Of a stretch of DNA of 64,000 nt, positions 24,836-37,700 are shown piece by piece. Location of the stretch: positions 434,001 to 498,000 of the forward strand of contig KV748211.1 of the NCBI GenBank assembly GCA_001692895.1, written 5' to 3'. The notes beneath the pieces were generated by a model. That model searched no databases and had not been told where the DNA came from. It was given only the letters and a program-made list of their open reading frames with translations. The translations under genes and the position numbers were made by a program. This stretch comes from Cenococcum geophilum 1.58 (taxonomy: Eukaryota; Ascomycota; Dothideomycetes; Gloniales; Gloniaceae). The number at the start of each line of letters is the position of its first letter. Position 1 is the first letter of the stretch.

Positions 24836-27800
24836 TAGTGTGTCTAAGAGTTAGCGACGCTGTCAGCTTCGCTGCCAAGAGGCTACTAATATAAGCAGTC
24901 AGCTAGCTGACTGCTTTATAACAGTTAGTCAGCTATAAGACTACAGCTAGCTAACAGCTCGCTGTCTTAGCGGTAATATTTAGTAGTAAGTTAAAGCTTT
25001 TGGTAGAAGTTGAGGATATTTAGATAATCTAGTTAGTTAATTATACGCCAAGCAATGGGAAACCCATAGGAATCTCTCGCTTAGCTATAGTAAATAAAGC
25101 ATTTTCCCTAATATCTCTATTGCGCGCCGAAACCTATACTAAAGCTTACTATTTTATTACCTATATAAAATGCAATGTACATTACATTTTACGCGTTAGC
25201 CAGGCAGTAGAGCTTCTTTATCTACTTCCTCCTCTACTTCTTCCTTATTTAATTTAAAATCTACGCGTTATTTAACTCTAGTACCGTATAGGGTTCGTAG
25301 ATTAACTTCTTCCTCCCCCCTTCTAATTAACGATGATACCAAATCGGGCGACTAAGATTCCGCATCACAAGAGCCTCCTCTAGCAAATCGGAACTATGGC
25401 TGTATCTTTCCTATTAATTGGGACAATCTCTACCTAATAATATATAGCAAGCTTACTGGCAAATATGGATACCGGGTTATTAATAAGCGGTTGCTATTAA
25501 GTAAAGCTCCTATATTACTAATATAGAAGTATAAAGCAGACCTTTTTTAGGACGGTCCTTTGGGTAAAAAGAGGCTCTAGCTATATAAGCTTTGCTATCT
25601 AGCTTAAAGACCAGGTGCTTTACTTATAATTAACGGTAACGATTATATTAACGGCTATTTAAAGTTAAAGTATAACCTTATTATTAACCCCAAAAGTTAT
25701 AATAGTAGAATATAACTACTAAGCATAGAAGCTTCTACTTCCGCTAGTAGTTACAAACGCCAGCCGTTCTAGGCAGCTGGCTATATTTAAGCCTATATTA
25801 ATTGGACAATTCTATAAGATATTACCTTCCGTTAAGCTATAAGTCCTTATACACGCACTCTACTAACCTTTAACTGTCCTTAGATTTAAGACTGTCTTAT
25901 AAAGGCGCCTATATCACTAAGCGATTGGATTAAAACCGCATTTAAACAGCGACGCGTTAATATTAAAGACCCCCTCCTTACCACACTTAGTAAAATTAAT
26001 CTTACCTACAATATCTGGACATCTATAAACGGAATGTCACTACTTGGTATAGTGGCCCATTTTATTAACAAAGGTGGAAAGCTTTAATTAGTACTTTTAG
26101 GCCTTCCACGACTGCGAGGATTACACTCTACTAAAAATGTAGCAACGGCCCTAGCGTTAGTAATTTAAAAGTATTAATTTAATTATAAGCTTGGCTCCTT
26201 AATAGCCGACAACACCAGCAATAATAACGAGCTCTACAACTACCTCTTACAAAGCCTGTTAGTGGCTAAAAAGGAACAGCTTTAGTGCGTTGGCTATATT
26301 ATCAACCTTATTATTAAGGCTTTGATATATGGTAAAGGCGTAAGTAAGCTTAAACGCTTAATAATCGGCGCGAGCGAGCACGTTAAATTTAATCTTATAC
26401 AGCAGAGAGGCTCCGTAGGCAAGGTTTATAATATTGTTAAATATATTATGCGATTAATAAGACGCCGCGAGGACTTTGCTGAGAACTAGGCTAAGGCCTA
26501 CGTTAAGGATAAGCTCTTTAATTAAGCAGAGCTTCTACTTATTAAGGACGGAGGCGTTTAGTGGAATTTAACCTACTTTATACTCCGCCGTGCCTACCTT
26601 CTTCGTAAAGCAATTGATAAATATCTACTAACTTAGAGGAAGCCCGCTAATAACAGCTACGATCTATCGCAGGATGCGCTTACTAATGAAGATTAGCAGC
26701 AAGTAGAACAGCTTATTAAGATCCTAAAGCCTTTTATATCAGCCACTAAGCGCATAGAAGGCGACGCTAATAGTCCTAGTATTAAAGGCTTATATGGCGC
26801 TTTATGGGAGTCAATTACTAATATAGAGCTACTCTATTAAATCCTCTAGCGAACTTAGCAAAGCCTTAAGAACGAATGCGACTCCTTCCTTAAATTAGGC
26901 GTTAATATAGCTATCCAAAAGATTAACAAGTATTTTAATAAAATAAAGGCCGAGAGCCCTTACTATTTTGCCGTAGTAATCTTTTATCCGTCTCTTAAAC
27001 GCGCCTACTTTCGCGATAAGTAGAAACGGTGGCCCTTATAGTAGAAGCATGCCGAGCGGTGCATAAAGACTTTATTTAATGACTATATTAATAAGTAAGT
27101 AGATAAGGAAGATAAGGAACTAGCTAAGCCACGACGCAGGAAGGTTCCTTATAAATCTGATAATGATTCAGCTGATAAATATACACAGTCCTTAGTTGTA
27201 GATAAGAGCCTTACTTCCTTAAAGCGCAATTAAAAGCGTATTAAGCTCACTAGTAAGCTTAACCGCTACTATAACGTAGGCCTTAAGCTTATTAAGATCC
27301 GCTCTAATAACGGCAACGAGCGGAATAACGTCGTTCCTAATCCTCTTAACTAGTGGCTTAAAATCGGTTAAATCCTTTATCTAATACTTGTCAAGATTGC
27401 CCTTAATCTATTCTCTATACTGGCGATAAGCTCTATATGCAAACGAGCCTTTAGCTAAGCTAAAAGGATTGTTACTAATAAGCGTAATTAACTGTTGGCC
27501 GACACAATTAAAGCAGATTAATGTTAAGAATGGTGGTTAATCAAAGGCCTTTTATCAAGCAGTTTAATCGACTGTATTAACTCTAATGGAGGTTTAACTA
27601 TACCTTGGTTAACGAGCTTGGATATTAATCTTACTGGCTATAAGCCAACTATAGAGGCAGAAAAGCTAGCTTGGTAAGATACATTTAATAGAGCTTCGTA
27701 TTTAATTAAATCTGATATAGAAATAGAGCCTCCGGAGCCCTTACTAATGCCTTCTTTTTAACCTTGCCACTAACGTCACCACCAAACGTTCTACCTTTTT

Positions 27801-28092
27801 AGCCCTCTATGGGTGCGCAGGACGAATTTAGCTATATTTAAATACTATATTGGGTAAATTAGGGTTAGATTTAATCGGGCAACGTTAATATTTGTATATA
27901 GAGAGGTGCTGCCAAAAATCCGCAATGAAACACCATAAAGTCTATATAAATTTCCTAATTGGGACAGCTAGCTGACAGCGTGACAGTCAGCGTACCTTAC
28001 CTTACAGTCAGCTAATGGCGAGCGGTCTAATTGACGCAGTTAGTTAGCTATAAAAGCTGAAGCTCGCAGCTAGCCGACTGTTAGACACACTG
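24836..28092 (+). mobile_element. hAT DNA transposon, 3.26 kb, complete ends, dead transposase
   Basis: Both ends are visible: left terminus TAGTGTGTCTAA, right terminus TTAGACACACTG. Taken as reverse complements the inverted repeat is CAGTGTGTCTAA with one transition. An exact 8-bp target duplication, ATAAGGAT (24828-24835 and 28093-28100), is diagnostic of hAT. Both subterminal regions (about 24840-24975 and 27960-28080) are rich in short CAGCTAGCTGAC-like motifs in both orientations, likely transposase binding sites. It is inserted between the RNase H and integrase of Gypsy-1. Confidence 0.93.
25280..27600 (+). pseudogene. hAT transposase pseudogene (Ac/Restless type)
   Basis: Cut-and-paste transposase. 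From about 25389 to past 27500 the protein reads in one frame, interrupted only by stops of the CAG/CAA-to-TAG/TAA type. Visible: the N-terminal part (RNYGCIFPINWDN near 25389); a central RNase H-like core with FKQRRVNIKDPLLTTLSKI and NIWTSINGMSLLGIVAHF (about 25945-26060), where the usual first Asp of the W(T/D)S motif region is expected; an LIADNTSNNNELYNYL block (about 26197-26245) for the second acidic position; a CVGYIINLIIKA block (about 26287-26322, family CxxH...LNLI, with His now Tyr); and the C-terminal dimerisation block LFSILAISSICKRAFS (about 27402-27450). The start codon is not certain; a BED finger was not clearly seen upstream. The gene is not functional. Confidence 0.85.
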
Positions 28093-29756
28093 ATAAGGAT
28101 AAATAGATTAGATATAATTACCCTAAGCTAGTAGCAACTTAAGAGGATAATAAACTAGAAAAAGTCTACGAGATACTAGAGAGCTTTTAGGTATAGAGAA
28201 TTCTAAAAGTATAGCTAGAAGATCTATAGATAGATATATATAAAAATTAAAAAGTAAAGTATATTCTAAAAAACATAGCAGAGTATTTTATGGAAGATTT
28301 CTATAAGGAAATAACTTAAGGATATAATAGAGTAATAGGCTTAGTGTTAAGACTTTAGGAAGAATACATTATTAATAAAACCTAAAATATTATAAGAAAA
28401 GTAATAAAGGAGTATTTAGATTACTAAAGAAATAAACTAATAAGGCATAAGCTATATAGAGGGCTACAACCTATTAAAATACCAGAAAGACTATAGAAGG
28501 TTATATTATAAGACTTTATTATTAAGTTACTAAAGTTAAGAGATCCTATTACCGGATAAGAGTATAACGCAATCTTAGTAATAGTAGATAAGTTAACTAA
28601 ATAGGGCTACTTTATAGTATATATAGAAGAAATCTTAGTAAAAGATAGTACTAGAATCTATATTAAAGAAGTGTTTATAAGATATAGAGCATTAAGTAAA
28701 ATTATATTAGATAGAGATCTAAGGTTTATAGCAGTATTTTAAAAGATATTCTTAGTAGAATAGGGAGTTAGAGCAGTAGCTTTTACTGTATATTATCCGC
28801 AAACGGATAGTTAAATAGAAAGATTAAATTAGACGCTAGAATGGTATCTAAGACATTATATTAATTATACACAGAATAATTAGGTATTACTATTACTAGT
28901 TATATAGTTTATATATAATATAATACTATAAGAAGAAATAGGTATATTACTATTTAAGGCAAATTATAGATATAAGCTAAGAATATTGTTATTACTATAA
29001 TAAGCGAAAAAAAATGAGTGGTATAGCTAAAAAAAAGGATAAAGATACTAATAAATCTTTATATAGACCTTATAGAATTAGTAAAAAAGGTATAAGAAAG
29101 AATAAAAAAGTATTATAATATTAAGAGATCTAAGGGATTAGATCTTAAGGAGGGAGATAAAGTATAGCTACTATATAAAAATTTTAAGAGTTAATAACTA
29201 AGTAAGAAGTTAAATTATGTTAAACTAGGACCTTTTGAAATTATATAAAGGATTTCACCGGTTATATTTAAGTTAAACCTACTAGCTAAGATAAAGATCT
29301 ACCCTATATAGTATATTATAATACTAGAGCTAGTATATAGGAATATTAAGCTATTAATCTATAAAGTAGATATATATAGAGGATAAGAAAAAGACAAATA
29401 GTAAGTTTTAAAGATTATTAGTTATAAGGATATTAACAATAAAATATAGTACGAGGTTAAGTAGATAGGCTATACTAAGACTACCTAGGAACTACTATAG
29501 AATTTAAAGAATGCTATAAGAAAGGTATAGGAGTATTAGAAGAAATTAGGTTAGGTAGCAGTAATAAAAAAAATCGCTAAAGAATAAGTTACCTAAGGGG
29601 AACTTAGGAGAAGTAGTTACTAAACTACTTAGATTTATTTCCTTCTTAGTTAGAAAAAAATCCGTTCTTTTATTGCTAAGTTCCTATAACCCTTATTTTA
29701 TAAGCTTTTACTCTTTTAAACGGACCTTTTTATAACCCTTTTTAAGACGGAGTAAC

Positions 29757-30099
29757 TGTAAGGGCACGAAGAGACTTTAGGGTAGATTTAAAGGAATAAT
29801 ATAAATTCTATCTAAATCTAAGGGTATAGCTCTTGTAGAGAATAAGACGTTGTGTAAAGAAGAGAAAGGAATAATAAGAGAATCTTATGAATAAATAGTT
29901 AGGGGTCTTAGTAGTTAATATATACGCACGTGCGCACGCGGTCTTTGATGGTATTTAGTAGAATTTAATTAATTTAGCAGAACTTAGCAGAAGTCAATTA
30001 AGCTAGCAGAATTTGGCAGAATTTAATTAAAGCGTCGGAATTTATCTGTTAAGTATTTTATTAAGACATTCCTGCTGTAACTAGGCTAGTCCCGTTATA
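29757..30099 (-). repeat. Gypsy-2 3' LTR
   Basis: 343 bp, TGTAAGGGCACG to CCCGTTATA. At 30100-30115 it is followed by GTACCCCCCCCTTAGG, whose reverse complement is the purine tract, so this is the 3' LTR of a minus-strand element. Confidence 0.9.
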
Positions 30100-30112
30100 G
30101 TACCCCCCCCTT

Positions 30113-30430
30113 AGGCTAAAGGTTTAAAATAATTTAATTTAATTAAGACTTATTACTTGTCGCATTTATATAGCTACGTTAGGTGGTGGTATAGAGTTTT
30201 GCCGTTTCTATCGTTAAATAGACTAATTAGGATTTTCCATCCCTGGGATAGAAAATCGCTATTAGCTTGGTTAAGGCGGTAAGCAGAACTAATATCTTTA
30301 TAGTGGGTCTTAGTAAGGCGGATCTAACTAATTAGATAACTTTAACCGGCGGTTAAAGTTCCTTAATATCTTACGTGTCACGTAATCGTATTATAAACGT
30401 TATAACGTCTTTTGAGTTCTTTTTAAGTTT
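30113..30430 (-). other. Gypsy-2 3' untranslated region with two hairpin modules
   Basis: Between the purine tract and the chromodomain. It contains a box (about 30181-30285, GGTGGTGGTATAG to CTATTAGCTTGG) with an imperfect hairpin TTTTCCATCCC/GGGATAGAAAA, and then the palindromic module described at 30310-30375. The box recurs at 40374-40447 in Copia-B. Confidence 0.6.
30310..30375 (+). repeat. Palindromic module, copy 1 (in Gypsy-2 3' UTR)
   Basis: Core 30338-30360: a perfect inverted repeat with 11-bp arms AACTTTAACCG and CGGTTAAAGTT around one base. It is preceded by GTCTTAGTAAGG and ATCTAACTAATTAG and followed by CCTTAATATCTTA. Three more copies occur in the window. Confidence 0.8.
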
Positions 30431-33400
30431 TGTGTTTTTATGTTGGGTAGTAGTCATTTACCTTTATATTGTGTTTATTTAGCTAGAGTAGGCCGTAAAG
30501 GATGGTCCTTATAGAATTCTTTTACTAAGGAAGGCGTGTTAGCCTTAATCTGGTTATAGGTTTCCTAGGTTTATGTTTTATATCCTTTCCACTTAATAAG
30601 AAGTTTAAATTATTTAGATTATATTTTCCATTGTATGTCGTTAATTAAGTTAATAAAGTAAGAACTATTACTATTATTAACAATTACGGGAGGTGGCGGC
30701 GGAATTTCGTAAGTTGTAGGGTTATCTTTTAAATGTTATAATAAGCTTACATAAAACGTCAGGTGTATTTTTATCTTAGTCGGCAGTTTAAGCTTATAGG
30801 CGTATAGGCTTAGTTTTTTCTTAATTTAGTATGGGCCCGTAAACTTCTAGTTAAGTTTCTTTAAGGGCCGTTAAGTCTTTAGGTTTTGTATACTTAGGTA
30901 AACTATATTACTTTCCTTAAAGTCCTATATAGGAGCTTGTCTTTTATTCACGTGCCATTCCTATACCGTTTAAGTATATATTAATTTACTTCGTAATAGT
31001 TCCGTTAACTACTTTATTTAATTAACGAAGTTGTATACGTTAATTAACTAAATCTGTTTAATTGTAGGTCCTATTATGTTGATTTTAGGTTATAATTTAA
31101 ATTTAAGTTAAGGGTCTTATCCGTAGGTTGTGTAGAACGGTGTTACGCCTATTAATACGTTTATTATATTATTTGCAGTAAACTTAGCTAAAGGCAGCTA
31201 TTTTTCCCAGTCGTCTTATAGGTAGGAGTAGTATATTTATAGGTATTGTTCTATAATCGTGTTTATAATTTTAGTTTAACTATTTATCTTTAGATAAAAT
31301 GCAGTTAAGAGTTATATTTAAATACTTAATTATTTATATAGAGCTTGCCAGAAGTCTAAAATGAACTAGCTTCTATAATCGGATATTATTAAGTTAGGAA
31401 GTCTATATAGCTTAAAGACATACTTAACAAAACATTCGGCTACTAATATTATGTTAATTAAGTCTATAGGGATTATATATTGCATTTTCGTAAGATAGTT
31501 AACGACTACTATAATATTTATAAACCCATTACTACTAGGTAAGTCGACTATAAAGTCAATTAAGATGTCGCGCTATCTTTGCATCGGAATTAGTAGCGGT
31601 TAAAGTACTCCTTACTTCTTTATATAAGAGGTCTTTCCACGTACGTATATCCTGTATGCTTAAACGTATTTTCGTATATAGTTGTGTATTATAGGCTAGT
31701 AGTATGCTCGTTAAACAATCTTATAAGTCTTTATATAGCCAGGATACCCTACTATAGGGAAGTTGTGTATAAATTCAAGTATCTTAAATCGTAAGGGTTC
31801 GGAATTTAGAACTACTATCTTCTATTAATAATATAATCGATCGTTTCGAATTTCGCATTCAGCAAATATAATATCCTTATACTGTCGTTTTCCTATTTAA
31901 ATTGCTTTTATTATATTTATTATCTATATATTATTCTTATATTTATATTCCATTAGCTTATTAATTTCCATTTCCTATTTATTAACTTCTGATTTATTTC
32001 TGTCGAGTTTTATATCTAGGAATATAGGACGTAGTTTTTTGAAATGTTCAGGGGGCAATAAGATCCGTAATTAATTTGTAATCCGTTTGTCTAAAGTATT
32101 TACAGGTAAATCCTATAATTATTATATTAATGCGTTAGGCTTCTAATTGAGTTTACCCGGTTAGTATGTAATCTTAAAGTTAAATTATAAGAGATATTTA
32201 GCCTAACAAATTTGGCGCTATGTTAATTGTTTTATAGTTATAAAATACTATAGGTTCTTATAGTCCGTTAGCACATATATTAAGAATAACAATCCTTTAA
32301 GTTTAGGATGCTATTATTTAAAGCATCTAATGATTATAAGCAGTTCCTTATTATATATCTTGTAGTTTAATTTAGCAGGGGCGAGTTTTTAGGAGAGAAA
32401 GGCTACTGGATGTAGCTCGCCGTTCTTATTATATTGTAACAACACTCCCCCTAGCGCATAATTAGATGAGTTCGTTTTAATAATATATTTAAGGTTAGGG
32501 TTAAAGTAGGTGAGAATTAGAGCAGTTATAAAACGATATTTTAGTTTATTAAAAGCTTATTTGTATTTAGTAGTCCATTTAAATTTTACTTTTTTTTTTA
32601 TTAAGTTTACTAATAGCTAAACGATTTTCGAGAAGTAATTAATAAATTAATAATAGAAATTTGTAAATCCTAGAAATCCTTAAATGTCTTATACGCTACC
32701 AGGACTCTCCTAGTTTATAATTGTAGCAACTTTTTTAGGGTCCATTTTAATTCTGTTATGGGATATAATTAAGCCTAAGTACGTAACTTTGGACGCGTAA
32801 AACTTGTATTTTTTAATATCGCATTATAAGCCCATATTTTGTAGGTGTTTAAGGACTATTTTAATGTATTTCCGATGTTTAGAAAGTAAGGATAAGTAGA
32901 TTAAGATATTATTAATATACGCGGTAATAAATATATTAAGGAATTCACGAAGCGTATCGTTAACATATTGCTGAAATATACTAGGACCGTTTTTTACGCT
33001 AAATGGCATTACTAGGTATTTAAAGAGTCCCTATTATATATAAAAAGCTATATACTTCTTATCTCCTTTATATATACGGATTTTGTTAAAGGTAGTAACT
33101 ATATTAAGCTTTGTAAAGTACCGTGCCTTTGCTAAATAGTTAAGTGTCTCTTAAATTAGGGGAATTGGATATTAGTTTTAAATTATAATTGTGTTTAGAG
33201 CTTAATAATTAATATAGAATCTTAAGCCTCCTTTTAGCTTTTTAATAAATAGTATGGGTAAAGTAAATAGAGATTAACTAGGGTAAATAAATCCTTTTTC
33301 TAGATGTTCGTTAAGGTATTGTTATATTATAAGTAGTTCTTCTTATAATATACCATATAGCGGACCGAACTTTAGTATTATGCTAGGCTTAAGTTCTATC

Positions 33401-34559
33401 TTAAAATCGTACTTATCTTAGTGCGGGGCTAGTTAGTCTGTAAATTGTTTTTTAAATTTATTAATTAGATTATAGTACTCTTTAGGTATAAGAGGTTAAG
33501 GGTTAATATATTGCTTTGGTTCTAGCGCTTTCTTAATGTCTTCTATTATTATAGTGAAGATTTTATAGTCTTGTTTTCTTGCTAATAAAATAAAGGGCGT
33601 GGCTTATATTATACGAATTTTAAGAGGTTTTAACGAAACATCTTCGCATTCTTTACCATAATTGGTAGTTATGGCTTTATTATATTAGTTTAAAGTTTAT
33701 AGTAAGGGCAATTTATATTATGTTAAATTTAAATAGTTATATGTATATTTATAGGGCGAGTGGTATTTTAAGTAATAACTTTGGCAGTAGGTTATACGGA
33801 ACTTTAGTATTTCTTTAACCCAGCTAATTAAAGGGTTGTATTGTTTTAGCCATCCGTATCTAAGTATTACTTTATAATACTTTAAGGGAGTTATAAATAG
33901 GGAAATGTATTTAAGGTGTTCGCCTATTTATAATTTCATAAGAGCGTAGTACGTCAGTTTGCTATATATTAAGGGTTTGCCGTTAAAGCCTTATAGGCCT
34001 TAGGGCTTATTAAGTTTCTTTAAATTTAGGTATTAGGTTTTTGCGTAGTTTATATTAATAAAGCCTATACTAGTGGCTCCGCTATTTATAAGGATTTATA
34101 CTTCCTTCCATTTTCTAAGTATTTAAATTTCGCTAAGTACATTAAGGGAGTCGTGTTATATATTAGCGCTAGAAGAGCCTATATACTTATACTTTTCCAC
34201 TTTTTGTTTTAAGGCGCGACTTAGCCCTAGGATAATTTGTTTTCTAATTTAACTAAAAGCAAGGTGCTTTATAGCGTCTAAGTATAATTTATAGAATAAG
34301 TGTGAGTTAAGGAGCGAGTATAATTTAAAGACCGGGAGGAACTACAGCGGACTTTTTTAAAAGGGTAAGTTCGGTAATTCCTTTAGATATATCCTTTTTT
34401 ACTATATCTAAAGCATTCTCTATTTATAGCTTAGGTTCTTTATTTATTGGTTTTTAAGGGTGTATAGGATTAGGTAGCATTGAGATCTATAGGGTCATAT
34501 ATAGGGCTTTTAGGTCTTAGAGAAGGATCGCGCTTTAGAGTATATACTGGTTTTATAGA

Positions 34560-34745
34560 TATCGGGAATGAGGCAAGTTGCCGTCGCATGAAGCATATTG
34601 CCGTCACGTGTCGACGTGGCCCTAGCGTGGTGAGGAACCTTAAGTTCCTCACCCCTTTCCTCATTCCTATTAATAAGAATTAACTAACATTACTATAACC
34701 CTACTTGAGTAGTCGTTATTGGTGAGTCACCCTATATTTCTAATA
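34560..34745 (+). repeat. Copia-B 5' LTR
   Basis: 186 bp, TATCGGGAATGAGG to TTTCTAATA. It matches 40635-40820, the differences being transitions. Confidence 0.9.
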
Positions 34746-37700
34746 CTAATTAGTAGTTAAATACACAGTCAACCATAAAGCAGCTAGGTTTTTAAACAAA
34801 AGAGACAGTCTTATATAGGGGTGCTATATGCGCTTATATAGAATAGATCCTAACAATACTATACTACCTTAGACTTACGGAAAACTAGTAATAGAAGTGT
34901 TATTAAGTACTAGGAGATACTAAGTTATATCTATTATATAGAACAACCACGTTTACAAAGATTTGGTTAAGTACTTTAGGTTAGAAGTATCACTAAACCT
35001 ATAGTCCTAAAATTAACGTCCGAAACGCGTCAAACAACTATATATATAAAGATTTGGTCAAGTACTTTAGGTTAAAAGTGTTACTAAACCTATAGTCCCA
35101 AAGTTAATATCCGAAACGCGTTAACAACATCTTAATTGCCTACCTTTTGACAGCAAACCTATGAAATTCTATAAAGCCAAAAACCCTACCTACCTTTAAC
35201 GTACGATACCCCGTCGATTTTATACCTACTATGGCATTAACCTACCTAAAGAAGTATAAGAAAAGCATTAACCCGGAGATATAGGATATAGATATTAACC
35301 CTATAAATGCTAAGGAACAGGACCTGAACGGATTCTTAGTATACCGCATGGTATACTATATAGATAGTAAATATAATAATACTGAGCTATGGTGTTATAT
35401 AAAGGAGGACTTTATTAAATAAATAAAGGAAATATAGGCTCTTGCAAAGAAGGACGTTATATAAGACTTCTATAACTTCCTTTAAAAAAATAGAGTATTT
35501 GTCCCTATGGATAGGGGTGCTATTAAAGACAATATCTAGGAGCAAATTATTAACGTAAAAGAAGAGCACGAATAGACTCTATAAGAGGTTAAGCACTAAC
35601 TACGTACTAAGAGGAAGCTTAACTTATAATAGAATCCAAATAATACGCTAATAGAGACGCGCTCTAATTTCATTACTCTAGGCATAAGTTCTTATATTCC
35701 ACATCTATTACTTCTACCTCTATCTCCAGCTCCCTAGGATCTACCAATTTAACCAGCAATATTAACTACTACCCCTTAAGAGCAAGCGCAAGATCCCCTT
35801 GCTTCGCGATTTAACAACCTTCAAACTCTACTATAGAAAGATTAGGTACCACGCCGTATTCCACTAAGCCCTATATCTCTACTACAGCCTACAAAGCAAT
35901 CCCCACCTTAATCTCTAATGCAATTTTAATGTGGTCTAACACTACTTAGAGGCACCTTAAAAATGCTTATAGAGCTTACGAAGCTCTATGCGGACCAGGA
36001 GAAGAAGTTTAGCGGGGAACTGTATAATATCCTTAATTCGAAGCTGCGTATCTTCTATAACTATTATTAAAAGGTTGGACTAGAACCTAACCGATATTAT
36101 AACACCTATTCCGTTATACTTAAGGGCCGCGCTAGTACCTTCTATTATAATCATTTAGCAGAAAAAGGATATAATTTCAACCGAATAATATATGAGATAA
36201 GATGCTACTTTAAAACAAAAGAGAATAAGCAGCAATATATATTAGAGTGGAGAGAGACTACCTTTCTAAGAATTATTGCTACGAACCTAGGTGTCTCTTG
36301 GCTTAATTATCTTTAAAAGCTCTTTAATTAATTTTAAATAATTTAGTATAGTTTATCCGAATTATATTAAGAGGACCTTAGCCTATATAATTAAGTTATT
36401 AGCGTATACTGAGGTATTAAAAAATGCAATCTTGCTTTCTTTAACCCTATAAGTACTTATAAAGGAGTATATACTTAATTAAGATCCTCTATTAGCACCG
36501 CTCTACGCTCTTAAAAAGTATAGCAATTTAACGCCCAACTTTAACCTACTTTAATTGACCTAGCTGACCAATATAATTACAACTAGACTAATTAAATATA
36601 TAGTAGACGTAATAGGGGATATAGTAAAGGGTATAATTAACGTCAACTATAAGGCAATTATAGAGGTCCTTGTGGAGGTTTACTTTAGAGTAATTATTAA
36701 AAAAAGTGCTACGTTTATGAGAAGCCAAATTACTAGTTAACTAGACACCCTCTTAATAGACAAAAGGAGGCATATAATAGGTTTCGCTAGAGCGTATAAA
36801 ATATTAGAAACCGAGAGGTTACTATAGCCTACTTTTAAAACTTTCTAGTTTAATATAAAGGCAAAGAAGATCTTAAGGGTAAGGTTAATAAGGCCAAACA
36901 GCTCCTTATAGATATAAAAATTAAGGACTACTCTCCTAACTAATACTTCACTAAGTATGGTAAGGTAAATGGTATATAAACCGTTGCTATCCTTAATAAC
37001 TAATCTATACTCTATTCTATTATAAAGTTAGATATCTTTAATAAGCTAAAGGAAAGTTCCGCATTCTCCTTTAATAATAGATACTCGGCGAACGTCTTCT
37101 ATGGCATTATACTAGATACTAAAGCTATAGGAGTATCTATAGTAGGAGAGCCTTAAGTTCGAGCTCTTTAGTAGCTTAATAGCTCTATTTAAATTAACCA
37201 ATCAACAGCAGGCTAATATACAATTCGCTTTAGCAAGGGTACTATAATCTCTCTTAGCATAATTAAGGTCCAAACCCTATTAGGATATATTACTTTCCAC
37301 ATTATCCTCATAAATACCCCGTTTCTATTCTACATCTAAAATATAGACAAATTAGGTGTTAAGCTTAATAACCTTAAGAATATGCTTATCTAGGGAGATA
37401 ATTAGGTGCCCGTTATACGTAAATAGGGTCACCCTTAGTTGCTCCTTTAACAGCTAGAAAGGAGCGTTGCTTAAAGCTACCTAACTAAGTTAGAGTTACG
37501 TTAACTATACCGTTATTTTAGCCACCTATCTATTTACTAATTACTTAGGGTCCTTTAGCAAGCAGGTCATAAAGTTAAGGTTAAGGTAATTAAATATCTT
37601 ATAAAGTACTGCCACTACTACTAAATGAACCAGAAGTCCCCTAGCCGATTTAAGTTTACTCTTAAAAACAACTATAACTTTAACTTCTACATTATTATAG

